NCBI GenBank assembly: GCA_963696325.1
Contig: CAVOJV010000071.1
Location: 6,183 to 70,182, forward strand
Direction: 5' to 3'
DNA from: CAVOJV01 sp963696325
Lineage (GTDB): Bacteria; Pseudomonadota; Gammaproteobacteria; Competibacterales; Competibacteraceae
DNA: 64,000 bases
The translations under genes and the position numbers were made by a program. Below, one piece after another: positions 8,838 to 17,561 of the stretch (position 1 is its first letter; every line of letters begins with the position of its first letter). The notes below the pieces were generated by a model. It was given only the letters and a program-made list of their open reading frames with translations. It was not told where the DNA came from and did no database searches.

Positions 8838-9284
8838 AAGGGCCTCCAATATCATGGGTCAAAAACTGACCATGCCAAGGATACGGCTAAGTGGAAAGCC
8901 TTCATAAACAGTCTATTACTCTCGCCAACATAGCACAGCACGCTCTGGCCGCCAACCGGCGGGATATGTGCGCCACCGTACCGACTGCGTTGGGTTTTGC
9001 GCTTAGCATTTTAACCTAAAAAGCAATTCTAAATGTGGGTCTGAACGCGCTACGAAGAAATGATTTGGAGCCGTTACGAGACACCTGATCGTGACCTACC
9101 GAGCGAGAGGTATAGCATCTTGTTGCCGCGGCACGTACTAAAACCGATATCCAGGGCGATAGCGGCCTGCCAGCCAACCTTGGAGGATAGAAGTGCCGTG
9201 GGACAGTAAGCGTACCGCCTCGGGGTAGTGACAACTCGATAATCGGCAGGCAAGATTCGGTGTACGGCTAAGGCGTTCTGGAGT
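8838..9284. other. gene-free stretch upstream of Crp/Fnr gene
   Basis: It holds the Crp/Fnr promoter region and one copy of the dispersed repeat (8962-9016). The 9017-9284 part has short overlapping frames on the minus strand with biased composition, no start signals and no recognisable family. I treat it as decayed DNA next to the transposase remnant. Confidence 0.5.
8962..9016 (+). repeat. dispersed repeat, copy A
   Basis: GGATATGTGCGCCACCGTAC followed by CGACTGCG, TGGGTTTTGCGC and TTAGCATTTTAA. The same order of blocks (TATGTGCG, CACCGTAC, GACTGCG or GACCGCG, TGGTTTTGCG, CTTTTTA-like tail) recurs near 14.8 kb and twice near 18.1 kb. Confidence 0.65.
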
Positions 9285-10606
9285 TTAACTGGTGTTGGGT
9301 ATCTCGCGTTCCAGTACCCGCAGCATAAAGGTGAGCAGGTCATCCCAACTGGCAAAGCAGAGATAGCGGGTCAAGGCACGGATATAGTCGAACAACGTTT
9401 GGCGGGTGGGTAAGGCGTGGCGGATGATTTGATATTTCGTATCGATCAGTTCGAGGACGGTATGAAACAGAAAGGCAAGGAGATTGAGCGTCGCTAAGAA
9501 CGACGCTAGGTACTGTTGACAGTGACCGTAGTTGTGTTCGAAGTGGTAGCTACGATTTTTAAGGATGTTATTATTTTCATTCTCGATTTTCCAACGGGTA
9601 CGGCCGGTGGTAACGATCGCTTTGACGTTCTCTCGGCTTAGGTGGTAATTGGTAACTCAGCTGTTGCTGATAGAGGACAGTGCCATAATCGCGAGTGGTG
9701 GTGAGCTCACACCAATTAACCTCTCGCGCCGCATTGCAGTACCGTAACGGGAGGCGGTTAACGTAGCGATAGGTATCGATTTCATAGCTGAGTACCGTCA
9801 GCGCCGCTGTACAGAGACTCTACCTTAAGATCCCGCCAGCGAGTGATAGAGTGTTGGGTGTGAGCTCGGTTTACACACGAGGATAAAATTGAACTCTACC
9901 TGCAACAGCTGTTCACAGAGGGGTTGCAGGCAATACAGGTCATCCCCCAACACAGTGATCCCCAGGGATTGGTAGCAGGCGCGATAGTGCTGCAACAAGC
10001 GTTTGGCGGCGGCGGTTTCGCAATCTTGTTTGTCATGCCCATCTGGGGGGTAATAAACTCGGGCATCAACGGGATGACCTTGTCATAACAGGGTGCTACC
10101 AGCACCGGGGTCAGTGCCTGATGGCTGTAGCTGACCGTGCCATTAGTATGCTGGGCGGTTGAACAGTTCGGGCAATGAATTACTGTCGAGGAAAAGTACT
10201 GCACCCCATCGAGTGCCAGCAGCACCGTGCCATTAAGCGCCCGCCACTCGGTCAGATAACCGCCCGCCACCAGCCCCCGGAAAATAGAGGCAAACAGCGC
10301 GTCCAAGACCGTCGGTGGGACTCCATACAGCAACGTACGGATGCGATTATCGCAGGGAATCTCCCCCATCCCGAAGAGCGTTTGGGCGTTGCTGATGCCC
10401 TTCGCCTCCTGCATCGCTTTTGAAAGGCCAGAATGACGGGCTCTGCGTGAAAAATACGGCAAACGCGCCCAGCGCGGCATACTTCATGCTATACACGAGG
10501 TTGTTCCCGTCCGTTGATACGGCAAGGCGTCCAACACCGTGTGAAAGTAGCTCACCAGTGTCTCAAAACTAAAGGGCGGCTACGGTGGCCCAAAGGGATA
10601 GCTCAT
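9285..10606 (-). pseudogene. decayed DDE transposase (ALDG..YFSS / RWKIENENNN type)
   Basis: Fragments of one transposase of about 430 aa can be read in order across several frames. They are MSYPFGPP (start at 10606), AMQEAKGISNAQTLFGMGEI and IPCDNRIRTLL, LLALDGVQYFSSTVIHCPNC, VNWCELTTT, TRWKIENENNNILKNRSYHF with EHNYGHCQQYL, and finally DDLLTFMLRVLEREIPNTS and a stop at 9285. These blocks match a transposase family often filed under ISNCY; I am sure of the family pattern, less of the label. A stop near the N-terminus and at least three frame changes make it inactive. No terminal repeats were identified. Confidence 0.8.
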
Positions 10607-10706
10607 GGCTTGTGTCTCGTGTTGCATCAGCAATAGAGGCTATCACACACCCACTGAAGAACTACAATAACACGATGTGCAAGCCACATTTACATTAGGA
10701 GGTTCT

Positions 10707-11226
10707 ATGAAAGCAATCCAAGCAGTTATCGCAAGTTTTCTCACCGCATCCGCCCTGGTGAGCGGTTGCGCGAACACCAACCCGAGCTACGGCAGCAGCG
10801 ACCCGCGCTACGGCAGCAGCGACCCGCGCTATGGCAGCAGCGACCCGCGCTATCGGCAGCAGCGACCCGCGCTACGGCAGCTCACAGCCCTATGCCGACG
10901 CTTATGGCGTGATTGACGCGATCGAGACGACCCAGGCGGGCGACGCAGGGATAGGCGTCGGCACCGTCATCGGCGGGGTCGTGGGCGGAGTGCTCGGCAA
11001 CCAGGTGGGGGGCGGCCGCGGTAAGACGGTAGCGACTGTCGCTGGCGCGGTAGGCGGCGCCGTGGTGGGGCACGAAATAGAAAAGGGTAACCGGACGAAC
11101 GTTGCGTATCGCATACGAGTGCGATTCGACAACGGGAGCTATCAGACGGTGACGCAGGACAGCATAAACGACTTGCGCGTCGGTGACCGTGTTCGTCTCG
11201 AGAACGATCGCGTGTACCGGTACTAA
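10707..11226 (+). pseudogene. glycine-zipper lipoprotein, frameshifted in a 21-bp repeat
   Basis: The gene starts at ATG 10707 with AGGAGG just upstream and encodes MKAIQAVIASFLTASALVSG-C, a lipoprotein signal with lipobox VSGC. GSSDPRY heptapeptides follow. A single extra C at 10854 shifts the frame; the original frame runs out at 10916. The rest continues in the next frame from 10855: one more GSSDPRY unit, a glycine-zipper membrane domain (GTVIGGVVGGVLGNQVGGG) and a basic C-terminus ending VRLENDRVYRY. Without the extra base the product would be about 172 aa of the SlyB/17-kDa-antigen type, anchored in the outer membrane. The shift may be phase variation, decay or a sequencing error. Confidence 0.75.
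10791..10875 (+). repeat. 21-bp tandem repeat, four units
   Basis: Units at 10791-10811, 10812-10832, 10833-10853 and 10855-10875 each read GGCAGCAGCGACCCGCGCTA plus C or T, and encode GSSDPRY. A lone C at 10854 sits between units three and four. Near-perfect unit identity implies recent slippage. Confidence 0.9.
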
Positions 11227-11265
11227 CGAGCGTGGGTGGGAGACGCAACCAGTCAGGGCGCAATA

Positions 11266-11634
11266 ATGCATAACAACTCAACCCAGTCGTCCTGCGAGGC
11301 ACCCCCAATGGCACAAGTCATGAGCGAACAACTTCTCCAGCGCGAGAACAACGCCTACCGGGAATCCGGCGGCATCAGCCCGCGGAGCCGTGGCTACGGG
11401 TTCCGCCCCGCCTTCCTGGATACGGAGACGCAGGTTGTCTATCCGTGCCGCTTCGCGAACGGGCAACCGGCGCCCTTCCATAGCCTGGAGGGTCTGCCCG
11501 ATGCCGTGGTGCTGTCGCGCGGCCTGTGGGGCCGGGTCGCGACGGTCAAGGCGTCCATCGTGTCGGGATTTATCCTCGACGACCGGTTCTACAACCGTGA
11601 CGACGCCGCCGAGGAAAGCGGCAGGGCTCAATGA
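11266..11634 (+). CDS. conserved hypothetical protein
   Basis: The product is about 122 aa, soluble, with no signal peptide or membrane segment. The core reads FRPAFLDTETQVVYPCRFAN, then LEGLPDAVV and VKASIVSGFILDDRFYNRD. I recall similar small proteins of unknown function next to stress genes in proteobacteria. The start is uncertain: ATG 11266 has AGGG about eight bases upstream, the frame could begin at 11236, and MAQVMSEQ at 11308 is another option. A GGDEF gene follows after 39 bases and may be co-transcribed. Confidence 0.6.
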   Translation: MHNNSTQSSCEAPPMAQVMSEQLLQRENNAYRESGGISPRSRGYGFRPAFLDTETQVVYPCRFANGQPAPFHSLEGLPDAVVLSRGLWGRVATVKASIVSGFILDDRFYNRDDAAEESGRAQ

Positions 11635-11673
11635 GGTGCCCCATTCCTTGCTAAACTAAAGGAGAGCCCGACC

Positions 11674-12468
11674 GTGAACAGCATTCCGTCGATCGCTAGG
11701 GTGACGTATTCCAGCGTGTTCGCCACGCATGGCACCGAGCCAAATAGTGGCGCCGCCGCGGCCTCAGCACCCGCCCAATGGCAGCAAACCCTTGTGGAAC
11801 TGGAAGAGTTCAAGCGCGCGCTCGCATCGAGTCAACAGCAGTTGCAAGCCGCGCGACAGGAGATCGAAGTTCTCGCGGAGAGTAATTTGCGTCACCGGCG
11901 GAAATTGATACGGCTTGCGCGGGAGGTTGCGCAGGCTCGCCACTTCGCCTATTACGACGAACTTACCGGGCTGCCCAATCGCAGGTTGCTGCTGGACCGG
12001 CTTAATCAGGCGATGGCGCAGGGAGCCCGGCAGCACAAGCAGGTGGCGCTGCTATTGCTCGACCTGGACGGATTTAAAAGCGTCAATGACAGACTCGGGC
12101 ATGGGGCAGGGGATACGCTCTTGCAGCAGGTGGCGCAACGCTTAACCGCCTGTATCCGTGTCGCTGACACGGCCTGCCGTTATGGCGGAGACGAATTCGT
12201 CATCATGCTGCCGGAAATCGATGGTCGGGGAATGGCTGCTGCGGTGGCACAGAAGATCCACGCGTATCTGGCCGTACCTTTTTTCATCGACGGCAGCGCC
12301 ATTACCATGACAGCGAGCATCGGCACCGCTATCTATCAAGCCGACGGACAACCAGGCAGTGATTTGATCAAGCAGGCCGATATCGCCATGTATCGCGCCA
12401 AGGCGTGCAGCGTCGCTCCGACCAGATCTTCTCTAGCCGACCATCCAAAACTAGTCCTCACCCAATAG
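11674..12468 (+). CDS. diguanylate cyclase (coiled coil plus GGDEF)
   Basis: It makes cyclic di-GMP from two GTP. The 264-aa product has a helical segment at residues ~40-90 (ELEEFKRALASSQQQLQAAR) likely to form a dimerising coiled coil. A complete GGDEF domain follows, beginning YYDELTGLPNRRLLLDRL. The active site reads RYGGDEFVIMLPE with GGDEF at residues 171-175. RVAD lies five residues before it, a canonical RxxD inhibitory site, so product feedback is expected. No sensor or membrane domain is present; input must come through the coiled coil or a partner. GTG 11674 is the start, with GGAG ten bases upstream. Confidence 0.9.
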   Translation: MNSIPSIARVTYSSVFATHGTEPNSGAAAASAPAQWQQTLVELEEFKRALASSQQQLQAARQEIEVLAESNLRHRRKLIRLAREVAQARHFAYYDELTGLPNRRLLLDRLNQAMAQGARQHKQVALLLLDLDGFKSVNDRLGHGAGDTLLQQVAQRLTACIRVADTACRYGGDEFVIMLPEIDGRGMAAAVAQKIHAYLAVPFFIDGSAITMTASIGTAIYQADGQPGSDLIKQADIAMYRAKACSVAPTRSSLADHPKLVLTQ

Positions 12469-12486
12469 CGTCGAGCGATTGCGACG

Positions 12487-12528
12487 ACGCACTTTCCATA
12501 TAGGCTCGCTGCTTACCGACATAAGAGA
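12487..12528 (+). repeat. dispersed repeat, partial copy D
   Basis: CACTTTCCATATAGGCTCGC then TGCTTACCGAC matches the left part of copy B near 14.8 kb (CCCTTTCCATACCAGCCTCGC, TGCTTGCCGAC). The two copies flank the GH13 gene in the same orientation. Confidence 0.5.
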
Positions 12529-12541
12529 GGATTACGTCACG

Positions 12542-14764
12542 ATGTCTCACTTCCACCTCGATGTGCACGGGTTCAATGATGGGAGCGTGGTCTTCAAGCT
12601 GGAGCTACAGCCGGAGTACCCGCAACAGTCCAGCCTGCTGATGCGCAGCAACGGCGGCCTACAGGAACAGCCGCTGGAGTTCCTCGTCCAAGCCAATGGC
12701 CACGATTATTTCACTGTCGCGCTGAACGCGCCCCAGCCGTTCGAATACGCATTGCGGGTGACCACGCCCGATCAGAGCTGGTGGGTCACCCCCAAGGGCG
12801 AGGAGCACGACCGGCTGCCTCACAACTGGTTTCACTGGCCGCAGTCACTGCCGTCCTTAGCGCCTGAGGAGGCGGCGCGGAACCCGGTCGAGCAGGCGGT
12901 TGGCGATCAGCCGCAGTCACTCCCGTCCATAGCGCCTGAGGAGGCGGCGCAGAACCCGGTCGAGCAGGCGGTTGGTGATCAGCCGCAGGGTGCTGTTACA
13001 GTTTGGTTGCTGAACTTTTTCAAGCCCATGATTAGAAAATTATTAAATCATGTTAGCAACCAATTTGTGACACCACCGGTTGGTTCTCAGCCGCAGTCAC
13101 TGCCGTCCTTAGCGCCTGAGGAGGCGGCGCGGAACTCGGTCGAGCAGGCGGTTGGTTCTCAGCCGCAGTCACTCCCGTCCTTAGCGCCTGAGGAGTCGGC
13201 ACGGAACCTGGTCGAGCAGGCGGTTGGTGATCAGCCGCAGGCGCGTCCGGCGTTTGCGACACCAGCCTGGGTGCGCGACGCGGTCTTCTACCAGATCTTC
13301 CCCGAGCGATTTGACCGGGGCGAGCCGGCCCAGGATCCGCTGGGCATGCAGCCGTGGGGCAGCCCGCCCACCAACGGCAATTTCATGGGTGGCAACCTGC
13401 AGGGTATCCTCGACCGGTTGGGTTATCTAACCGACCTCGGTGTCACGGCGTTGTATCTGACCCCCATTTTCCACAGCCCCAGCAACCATAAATACGACAC
13501 GATGGATTACTTCACGGTGGACCCGCACCTGGGCGACCTGAAGTTGCTGCGGCGGCTGGTGGGCGCCTGTCACGAGCGCGGTCTTCACGTCGTGCTCGAT
13601 GGAGTTTTCAATCACTGCTCCGACCAGCACCCGTTCTTCCTCGACGTAAAACGGCACGGGCAGCAATCGCGCTACTGGAACTGGTTTCACATCCGCAACT
13701 GGCCCTTCCCTGAGCACTTCGGCCACCACGCCGAGGTGCTGCACTGGTACGACTGCTGGTGGGGGTTCCATACCCTGCCGAAGCTCAACTACCACCACCC
13801 CGAGGTGGAGGAGTATTTCCTGAACGTCGCCACCTACTGGCTGCGCGAGGCCGGCACCGACGGCTGGCGACTGGACGTGCCCAACGAGGTGATCCAGAGT
13901 TTCTGGCCGAAGTTTCGCCGCGCCGTCAAAGCCGTGAAGCCCGACGCCTACATCGTCGGTGAAATCTGGGACGACGCTACGCCTTGGCTGCAGGGCGACC
14001 AGTTCGACGCGGTGATGAACTACCGTTTCCAGAAGGCACTCATCGATTATTTCGCCGAGGAGCACATGGATACCCGCGCCTTCGATCACACTCTGCGCCA
14101 TTTGTTGCTGGCCTATCCCGAGCCGGCGACCGCCACGATGCTCAACCTCCTTGGCAGCCACGATACCGCGCGGCCCATGACCGTTGTCCGCAGGCGCGAC
14201 GACAGCCGCCACGCGCTCGAGTCCCTGAAGCTGATGGTCGCCATGCAGTTCACCTGCGCGGGCGCCCCGTGCATCTATTACGGCGACGAAATCGGACTGG
14301 AAGGCGACAAGGATCCTGACTGTCGCCGTTGTTATCCGTGGGGCTGGGAGAAACAGGCTGACAACAGAGTTCAGAGAGCAGAGTTGCTGGCCTATTACAA
14401 AACGCTCATCGCTGTCCGCAAAGCCAACCCCGCGCTGCGCCGCGGCGCGTTCCATCCACTGGAGGCGGACCCCCAGCGCCAACTCTACGCCTTCGAGCGC
14501 CGCTGCCCCGATAACCACTGCATCGTCGCCCTGAACCGCAGCGGCCACGACCACGCGCTCGCCCTATCCCCCGACCTGCTCGCCACCGAACTGTTGAGCA
14601 ACCACCCCATCCGCGGCGACCGCGTCACCGTCCCTGCCCGCCAGGCCATCATCGTGCGTCTTGCGGCGAACCAGCGCCACGAGCAGACGAAGCGACAAAG
14701 GGCAGAACTGAAGATCTGGAAAGGCAAAGGCGGCAAGCTTGCAGTTTCCCCCGCTACCTCGTAA
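12542..14764 (+). CDS. GH13 glycosidase (cyclomaltodextrinase/neopullulanase-like) with repeat linker
   Basis: It should hydrolyse alpha-1,4-glucans or cyclodextrins. The product is about 740 aa. Residues 1-~95 form a CBM34-like N-terminal domain. The catalytic barrel starts near PAWVRDAVFYQIFPERF. It carries GVFNH (region I), GWRLDVPNE with nucleophile Asp445, GEIWDD with acid/base Glu474, and LLGSHDT with His540-Asp541. The linker between these domains is abnormal: four 24-residue repeats (PQSLPSLAPEEAARNPVEQA-VGDQ) split by a 36-residue insertion from a palindromic element. No signal peptide is seen, so action on internal glucan is likely. ATG 12542 is chosen; the frame is open upstream from 12479 but that part looks non-coding. 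Confidence 0.92.
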   Translation: MSHFHLDVHGFNDGSVVFKLELQPEYPQQSSLLMRSNGGLQEQPLEFLVQANGHDYFTVALNAPQPFEYALRVTTPDQSWWVTPKGEEHDRLPHNWFHWPQSLPSLAPEEAARNPVEQAVGDQPQSLPSIAPEEAAQNPVEQAVGDQPQGAVTVWLLNFFKPMIRKLLNHVSNQFVTPPVGSQPQSLPSLAPEEAARNSVEQAVGSQPQSLPSLAPEESARNLVEQAVGDQPQARPAFATPAWVRDAVFYQIFPERFDRGEPAQDPLGMQPWGSPPTNGNFMGGNLQGILDRLGYLTDLGVTALYLTPIFHSPSNHKYDTMDYFTVDPHLGDLKLLRRLVGACHERGLHVVLDGVFNHCSDQHPFFLDVKRHGQQSRYWNWFHIRNWPFPEHFGHHAEVLHWYDCWWGFHTLPKLNYHHPEVEEYFLNVATYWLREAGTDGWRLDVPNEVIQSFWPKFRRAVKAVKPDAYIVGEIWDDATPWLQGDQFDAVMNYRFQKALIDYFAEEHMDTRAFDHTLRHLLLAYPEPATATMLNLLGSHDTARPMTVVRRRDDSRHALESLKLMVAMQFTCAGAPCIYYGDEIGLEGDKDPDCRRCYPWGWEKQADNRVQRAELLAYYKTLIAVRKANPALRRGAFHPLEADPQRQLYAFERRCPDNHCIVALNRSGHDHALALSPDLLATELLSNHPIRGDRVTVPARQAIIVRLAANQRHEQTKRQRAELKIWKGKGGKLAVSPATS
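12839..13234 (+). repeat. 72-bp tandem repeats in the GH13 linker
   Basis: Units lie at 12839-12910, 12911-12982, 13091-13162 and 13163-13234. Each begins CCGCAGTCACT and encodes 24 residues. A 108-base stretch (12983-13090) separates the two pairs. All lengths are multiples of three, so the frame stays open. Confidence 0.92.
12989..13077. mobile_element. palindromic miniature element inserted in frame
   Basis: GGTGCTGTTACAGTTTGGTT followed by GCTGAA at the left pairs with TTAGCAACCAATTTGTGACACC-ACC at the right (arms of about 25 bases with a few mismatches). Inner CATGATT and AAATCATG also pair. The 89-bp piece is AT-rich compared with the surrounding GC-rich gene. It carries no stop in the gene's frame and adds WLLNFFKPMIRKLLNHVSNQ. 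Copies of TTGGT..TCAGCCGCAG lie on both sides. Confidence 0.65.
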
Positions 14765-14810
14765 TTGTCTTGAGTTGGGTATGGTCAATGACGCCCTTTC
14801 CATACCAGCC

Positions 14811-14886
14811 TCGCTGCTTGCCGACAGGGGTCTTATGTGCGACACCGTACCGACTGCGAGTATTTTTGGGGCTAGTCTTTTTTAAG
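14811..14886 (+). repeat. dispersed repeat, copy B
   Basis: TCGCTGCTTGCCGACAGGGG, TCTTATGTGCGACACCGTAC, CGACTGCG and GGGGCTAGTCTTTTTTAAG. It matches copy A and both arms of copy C. The 14765-14986 gap is otherwise empty. Confidence 0.65.
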
Positions 14887-14986
14887 AGTTCCGACGCGGT
14901 GCGCCAGTTGCCCGTCGCGAACCCTGGGGCTTCGGGTTTGGATACCGAAGTCAAGATAACCAGATATCTAACGCAGAGGCATTACA

Positions 14987-15205
14987 GTGAATACGATGCA
15001 AGGATTTTCAGTCAGTACGGTTGCCGTGGCAGTGCTGCTCGGCTTAGGTGGTTGTAGCGGGATGTCAAGACAAGACCAGAACACCGCGGTCGGCGCCGGC
15101 GTCGGTGGCGTCGCGGGCGCCGTTCTGACGAAGGGGAGCGCTGTGGGAACGGTCGGTGGTGCGGTGGTCGGTGGCGTCATCGGTCACGAGGTCGGCAACC
15201 AATAG
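14987..15205 (+). CDS. OsmB-like glycine-zipper lipoprotein
   Basis: The 72-aa product has a lipoprotein signal ending LLGLGGC (lipobox LGGC). A glycine-zipper hairpin follows (NTAVGAGVGGVAGAVLTKGS, then GGAVVGGVIGHEVGNQ). This matches the small osmotically inducible lipoproteins of the OsmB type, placed in the outer membrane. GTG 14987 has GAGG eight bases upstream; ATG 14996 is the alternative. It is the first gene of a stress-linked block. Confidence 0.8.
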   Translation: MNTMQGFSVSTVAVAVLLGLGGCSGMSRQDQNTAVGAGVGGVAGAVLTKGSAVGTVGGAVVGGVIGHEVGNQ

Positions 15206-15323
15206 CACCCGCCTGGAGACTCGGTCTATTTGCCCAAAGTCAACGCTTTTTAGCTGAGGTGGGCCCGATGGGTGAGCCACGCTGAGGTGTAAATTGGCCT
15301 TTGACCTTCTATCTATAGCCGGA

Positions 15324-15350
15324 TTGACCGAAGCGGAGATCGGGTATAAT
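15324..15350 (+). promoter_or_regulatory. sigma70-like promoter for AI-2E-family gene
   Basis: TTGACC at 15324-15329 and a perfect TATAAT at 15345-15350 are 15 bases apart, slightly short. It sits 45 bases before the start codon at 15396. A second TTGACC at 15301 is too far from the -10 box. Confidence 0.5.
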
Positions 15351-15395
15351 GACCATACGCGGTGAGTTCTATCGCTCTTCCAACGGAAAGCAACC

Positions 15396-16571
15396 GTGAA
15401 CCCTGAATCCGAGCCTACGACGGACAACCAACGCTCTGTCACGCAGGCGGCGGACGCGACCCTGCCCGCGGCCCGCATGTCGGTGGACGCGCGAGGTCTC
15501 GCGCTTGCCATCCTCGCGGCGGTTGCTCTGTTATACGCGCTGGAGTGGGCGCAGAGCTTTCTTATACCTCTGTCGTTCGGGATTCTCTTCGCATACACGC
15601 TGAACCCCCTCGTCGTGTGGCTGGAACGGATCAAGATCCCTCGGGTAGTGGGCGCCAGCCTGGTGATGGTGGCCGTTGCGTGTGCATTCGTGCTCGGGAG
15701 CTATTCGTTGCGCGGGCAGATGCAGACGATACTCGAGCAGTTACCCGAAGCCGCGAGCAAGTTGTCCGCGGGTCTCGCCAGCCTTGGGCAGGGCCAGTTC
15801 AGCGCCATGCAAAAAGTGCAAACCGCCGCGAGCCAGATCGAAAAAGCGGCTAACCAGGCGACCGGTATCCCCTCTACGTCCAAACAACCAGAGACGCGCG
15901 TCGTCATCAACAACCCGTCCGCATTCAAGCTCGGCGACTTCCTCTGGGCGCGTTCCATGGGAGCCGTAGGATTCATTGGTCAAGCGGCCATGGTGTTCTT
16001 TCTGATTTTCTTTCTCCTGCTGTCCGGCGATGCCTTCAAGCGCAAGCTGGTGCGGCTCACCGGGCCGTCGCTGTCGAACAAGAAGATCACCGTAAAGATC
16101 CTCGAGGACATCAACGACTCTATCCAGCGTTATATGTTCATGCTGTTGATGACCAATTTGCTGGTGGCGCTGCTCACCTGGATCGCGTTTCGCTGGATCG
16201 GCCTGGACAACGCGGGAGCGTGGGCAGTCGCCGCGGGCTTGCTTCATGTCATCCCTTATTTGGGTCCGGGCCTCACCGCAACCGCCACCGGAATGGCGGC
16301 CTTCATGCAGTTCGACTCATTTTCAACAGCTCTGGTGGTCGCGGGGGCGTCATTGGCGATCGCCACGGTCGTCGACACCTTTGTCACCACCTGGATGACC
16401 GGGAGGATCGCCAAAATGAATACCGCCGCCGTGTTTATCTCGCTGCTGTTCTGGGCATGGCTCTGGGGCATCTGGGGGATGCTGCTGAGTATTCCGATCG
16501 TCGTCATCGTGAAAGTCGTGTCGCAGCATGTGGAGCAACTACAGCCGGTGGCGGAGTTGCTGGGAGAATAA
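15396..16571 (+). CDS. AI-2E family transporter (PerM/TqsA family)
   Basis: The 391-aa inner-membrane protein has the family layout: two N-terminal helices (LALAILAAVALLYALEWAQS, then FLIPLSFGILFAYTLNPLVV), a helical extramembrane segment at residues ~100-185, and five or six further helices with the PYLGP motif (HVIPYLGPGLTA). Family members export varied small molecules or ions; TqsA affects AI-2 efflux, but substrate cannot be assigned from the family. GTG 15396 is the start. It follows the OsmB-like lipoprotein but has its own promoter. Confidence 0.9.
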   Translation: MNPESEPTTDNQRSVTQAADATLPAARMSVDARGLALAILAAVALLYALEWAQSFLIPLSFGILFAYTLNPLVVWLERIKIPRVVGASLVMVAVACAFVLGSYSLRGQMQTILEQLPEAASKLSAGLASLGQGQFSAMQKVQTAASQIEKAANQATGIPSTSKQPETRVVINNPSAFKLGDFLWARSMGAVGFIGQAAMVFFLIFFLLLSGDAFKRKLVRLTGPSLSNKKITVKILEDINDSIQRYMFMLLMTNLLVALLTWIAFRWIGLDNAGAWAVAAGLLHVIPYLGPGLTATATGMAAFMQFDSFSTALVVAGASLAIATVVDTFVTTWMTGRIAKMNTAAVFISLLFWAWLWGIWGMLLSIPIVVIVKVVSQHVEQLQPVAELLGE

Positions 16572-16649
16572 AGGGCGGGTCTACCCAGCCTTGGAATAGT
16601 TTATCCAGCGCATTGTTTTGTTGATGGCCTTGACGCTTTCGCCCGGCCG

Positions 16650-17111
16650 TCACGTCGGCTGGATCGCTTCCTTTACCCTAGGGTCGCCTTGACCTTCGCT
16701 GGCTCCGGGAGAAGGCGCTGCCGGCGAACGGAATGGCGGTGGTGCCGCTTGACCCGGCGCGTCAGGTTGAGTGGAGGGTTGCACCCCCGCTAAAGGTGGC
16801 GCCGAGAACAAGGGGCGGAGCAAAGTAATGAGATTCAGCGCGATCCCGAAGAACGCTTGATAAGAACCAGGCGAGTCATCCGTGCTACGTGATGGGGTGG
16901 TTTGGCGCGGGGTGAGCTCTCCAATGATAAATCCCACGCCGCCAGCCAATAGCAAGCTGGCCGGAGTCGTCATTTGTTTGTAGATATTCTGGCCCAGCGC
17001 GGTGCCGCGAACCCTGACCAACCGCCGACGGTCCAGAAGCCGTCGTTCGGCGTCCCTGATTTGCACCGTTAAAGAGGCGGATTTGCTTTGGTTTGGACGG
17101 TTGGCGGCCAT
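16650..17111 (-). CDS. YqjK-like protein
   Basis: The product is 153 aa. An N-terminal basic helix (IRDAERRLLDRRRLVRVRGT) precedes a short membrane-like stretch (TPASLLLAGGVGFIIGEL), a second hydrophobic segment (FFGIALNLITLLRPLFSAPP) and a Pro/Ala-rich tail. The order YqjD-like, YqjE-like, then this gene equals the E. coli yqjDEK operon, which is the main basis for the call. Its start (ATG 17111-17109) overlaps the stop of the previous gene as TGATG, so translation is probably coupled. Confidence 0.65.
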   Translation of the reverse strand: MAANRPNQSKSASLTVQIRDAERRLLDRRRLVRVRGTALGQNIYKQMTTPASLLLAGGVGFIIGELTPRQTTPSRSTDDSPGSYQAFFGIALNLITLLRPLFSAPPLAGVQPSTQPDAPGQAAPPPFRSPAAPSPGASEGQGDPRVKEAIQPT

Positions 17112-17551
17112 CAGGACCTCTCCGCATCCGAAAACCCCGGCGGCGCTGGCTGAAGACTGTGGACTGTCGTTGGTAATTGTAAATGATGACTCTGGTGGCG
17201 TATCACGCGATAGAGGATAAGCACGACCAGTAAATTGAAAGCGACGGCCAGCAGCATTGCGCTACTCGCCATGACACCGTTCTCAATAAGCGCTAACACG
17301 GCGGCACCCACGAGCCCCAGCCACACGCTGAGCAGCAAGCCGGCCACCATCATTCCCGCCGTGATCATGGTCACCAGGCTCTCGCCCGCTCGCCGCGTCT
17401 CCAGCGCAGCGACCTGTAAGTGATCGTGCGTTAGCCCCCGCAGCTCATGCCATAGCGACTTGGTATCTTCCAGCAAATCAGAACCACTCCCCAGGTCGCT
17501 GGCAGCTGCCAGTGGTCCAGCCGCCTTACCCACTGTGGCGTGTGGGTCCAT
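17111..17551 (-). CDS. YqjE-like phage-holin-superfamily membrane protein (DUF1469)
   Basis: The 146-aa product has a cytoplasmic amphipathic N-terminus (LLEDTKSLWHELRGLTHDHL) and two transmembrane helices (ITAGMMVAGLLLSVWLGLVG and ASSAMLLAVAFNLLVVLILY). This is the YqjE/holin_3_6 architecture. In E. coli the gene lies with the ribosome-tethering YqjD in a stationary-phase operon. It is the middle gene of three, ten bases after the yqjD-like gene. Confidence 0.8.
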   Translation of the reverse strand: MDPHATVGKAAGPLAAASDLGSGSDLLEDTKSLWHELRGLTHDHLQVAALETRRAGESLVTMITAGMMVAGLLLSVWLGLVGAAVLALIENGVMASSAMLLAVAFNLLVVLILYRVIRHQSHHLQLPTTVHSLQPAPPGFSDAERS

Positions 17552-17561
17552 GAGGGTGGGT

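Noticed and set aside
9017..9284. Minus-strand frame (LPADYRVVTTPRRYAYCP) considered as an IS66 fragment
   Set aside because: Resemblance to the IS66 pattern is short and the rest does not follow the family.
10791..10875. Tandem 21-bp repeats considered as a CRISPR array
   Set aside because: No spacers; units are contiguous and encode a heptapeptide.
13427..14554. Long minus-strand open frame (375 codons) opposite the GH13 gene
   Set aside because: The GH13 frame has all catalytic motifs. The antisense frame has no family similarity and arises from GC-rich codon use.
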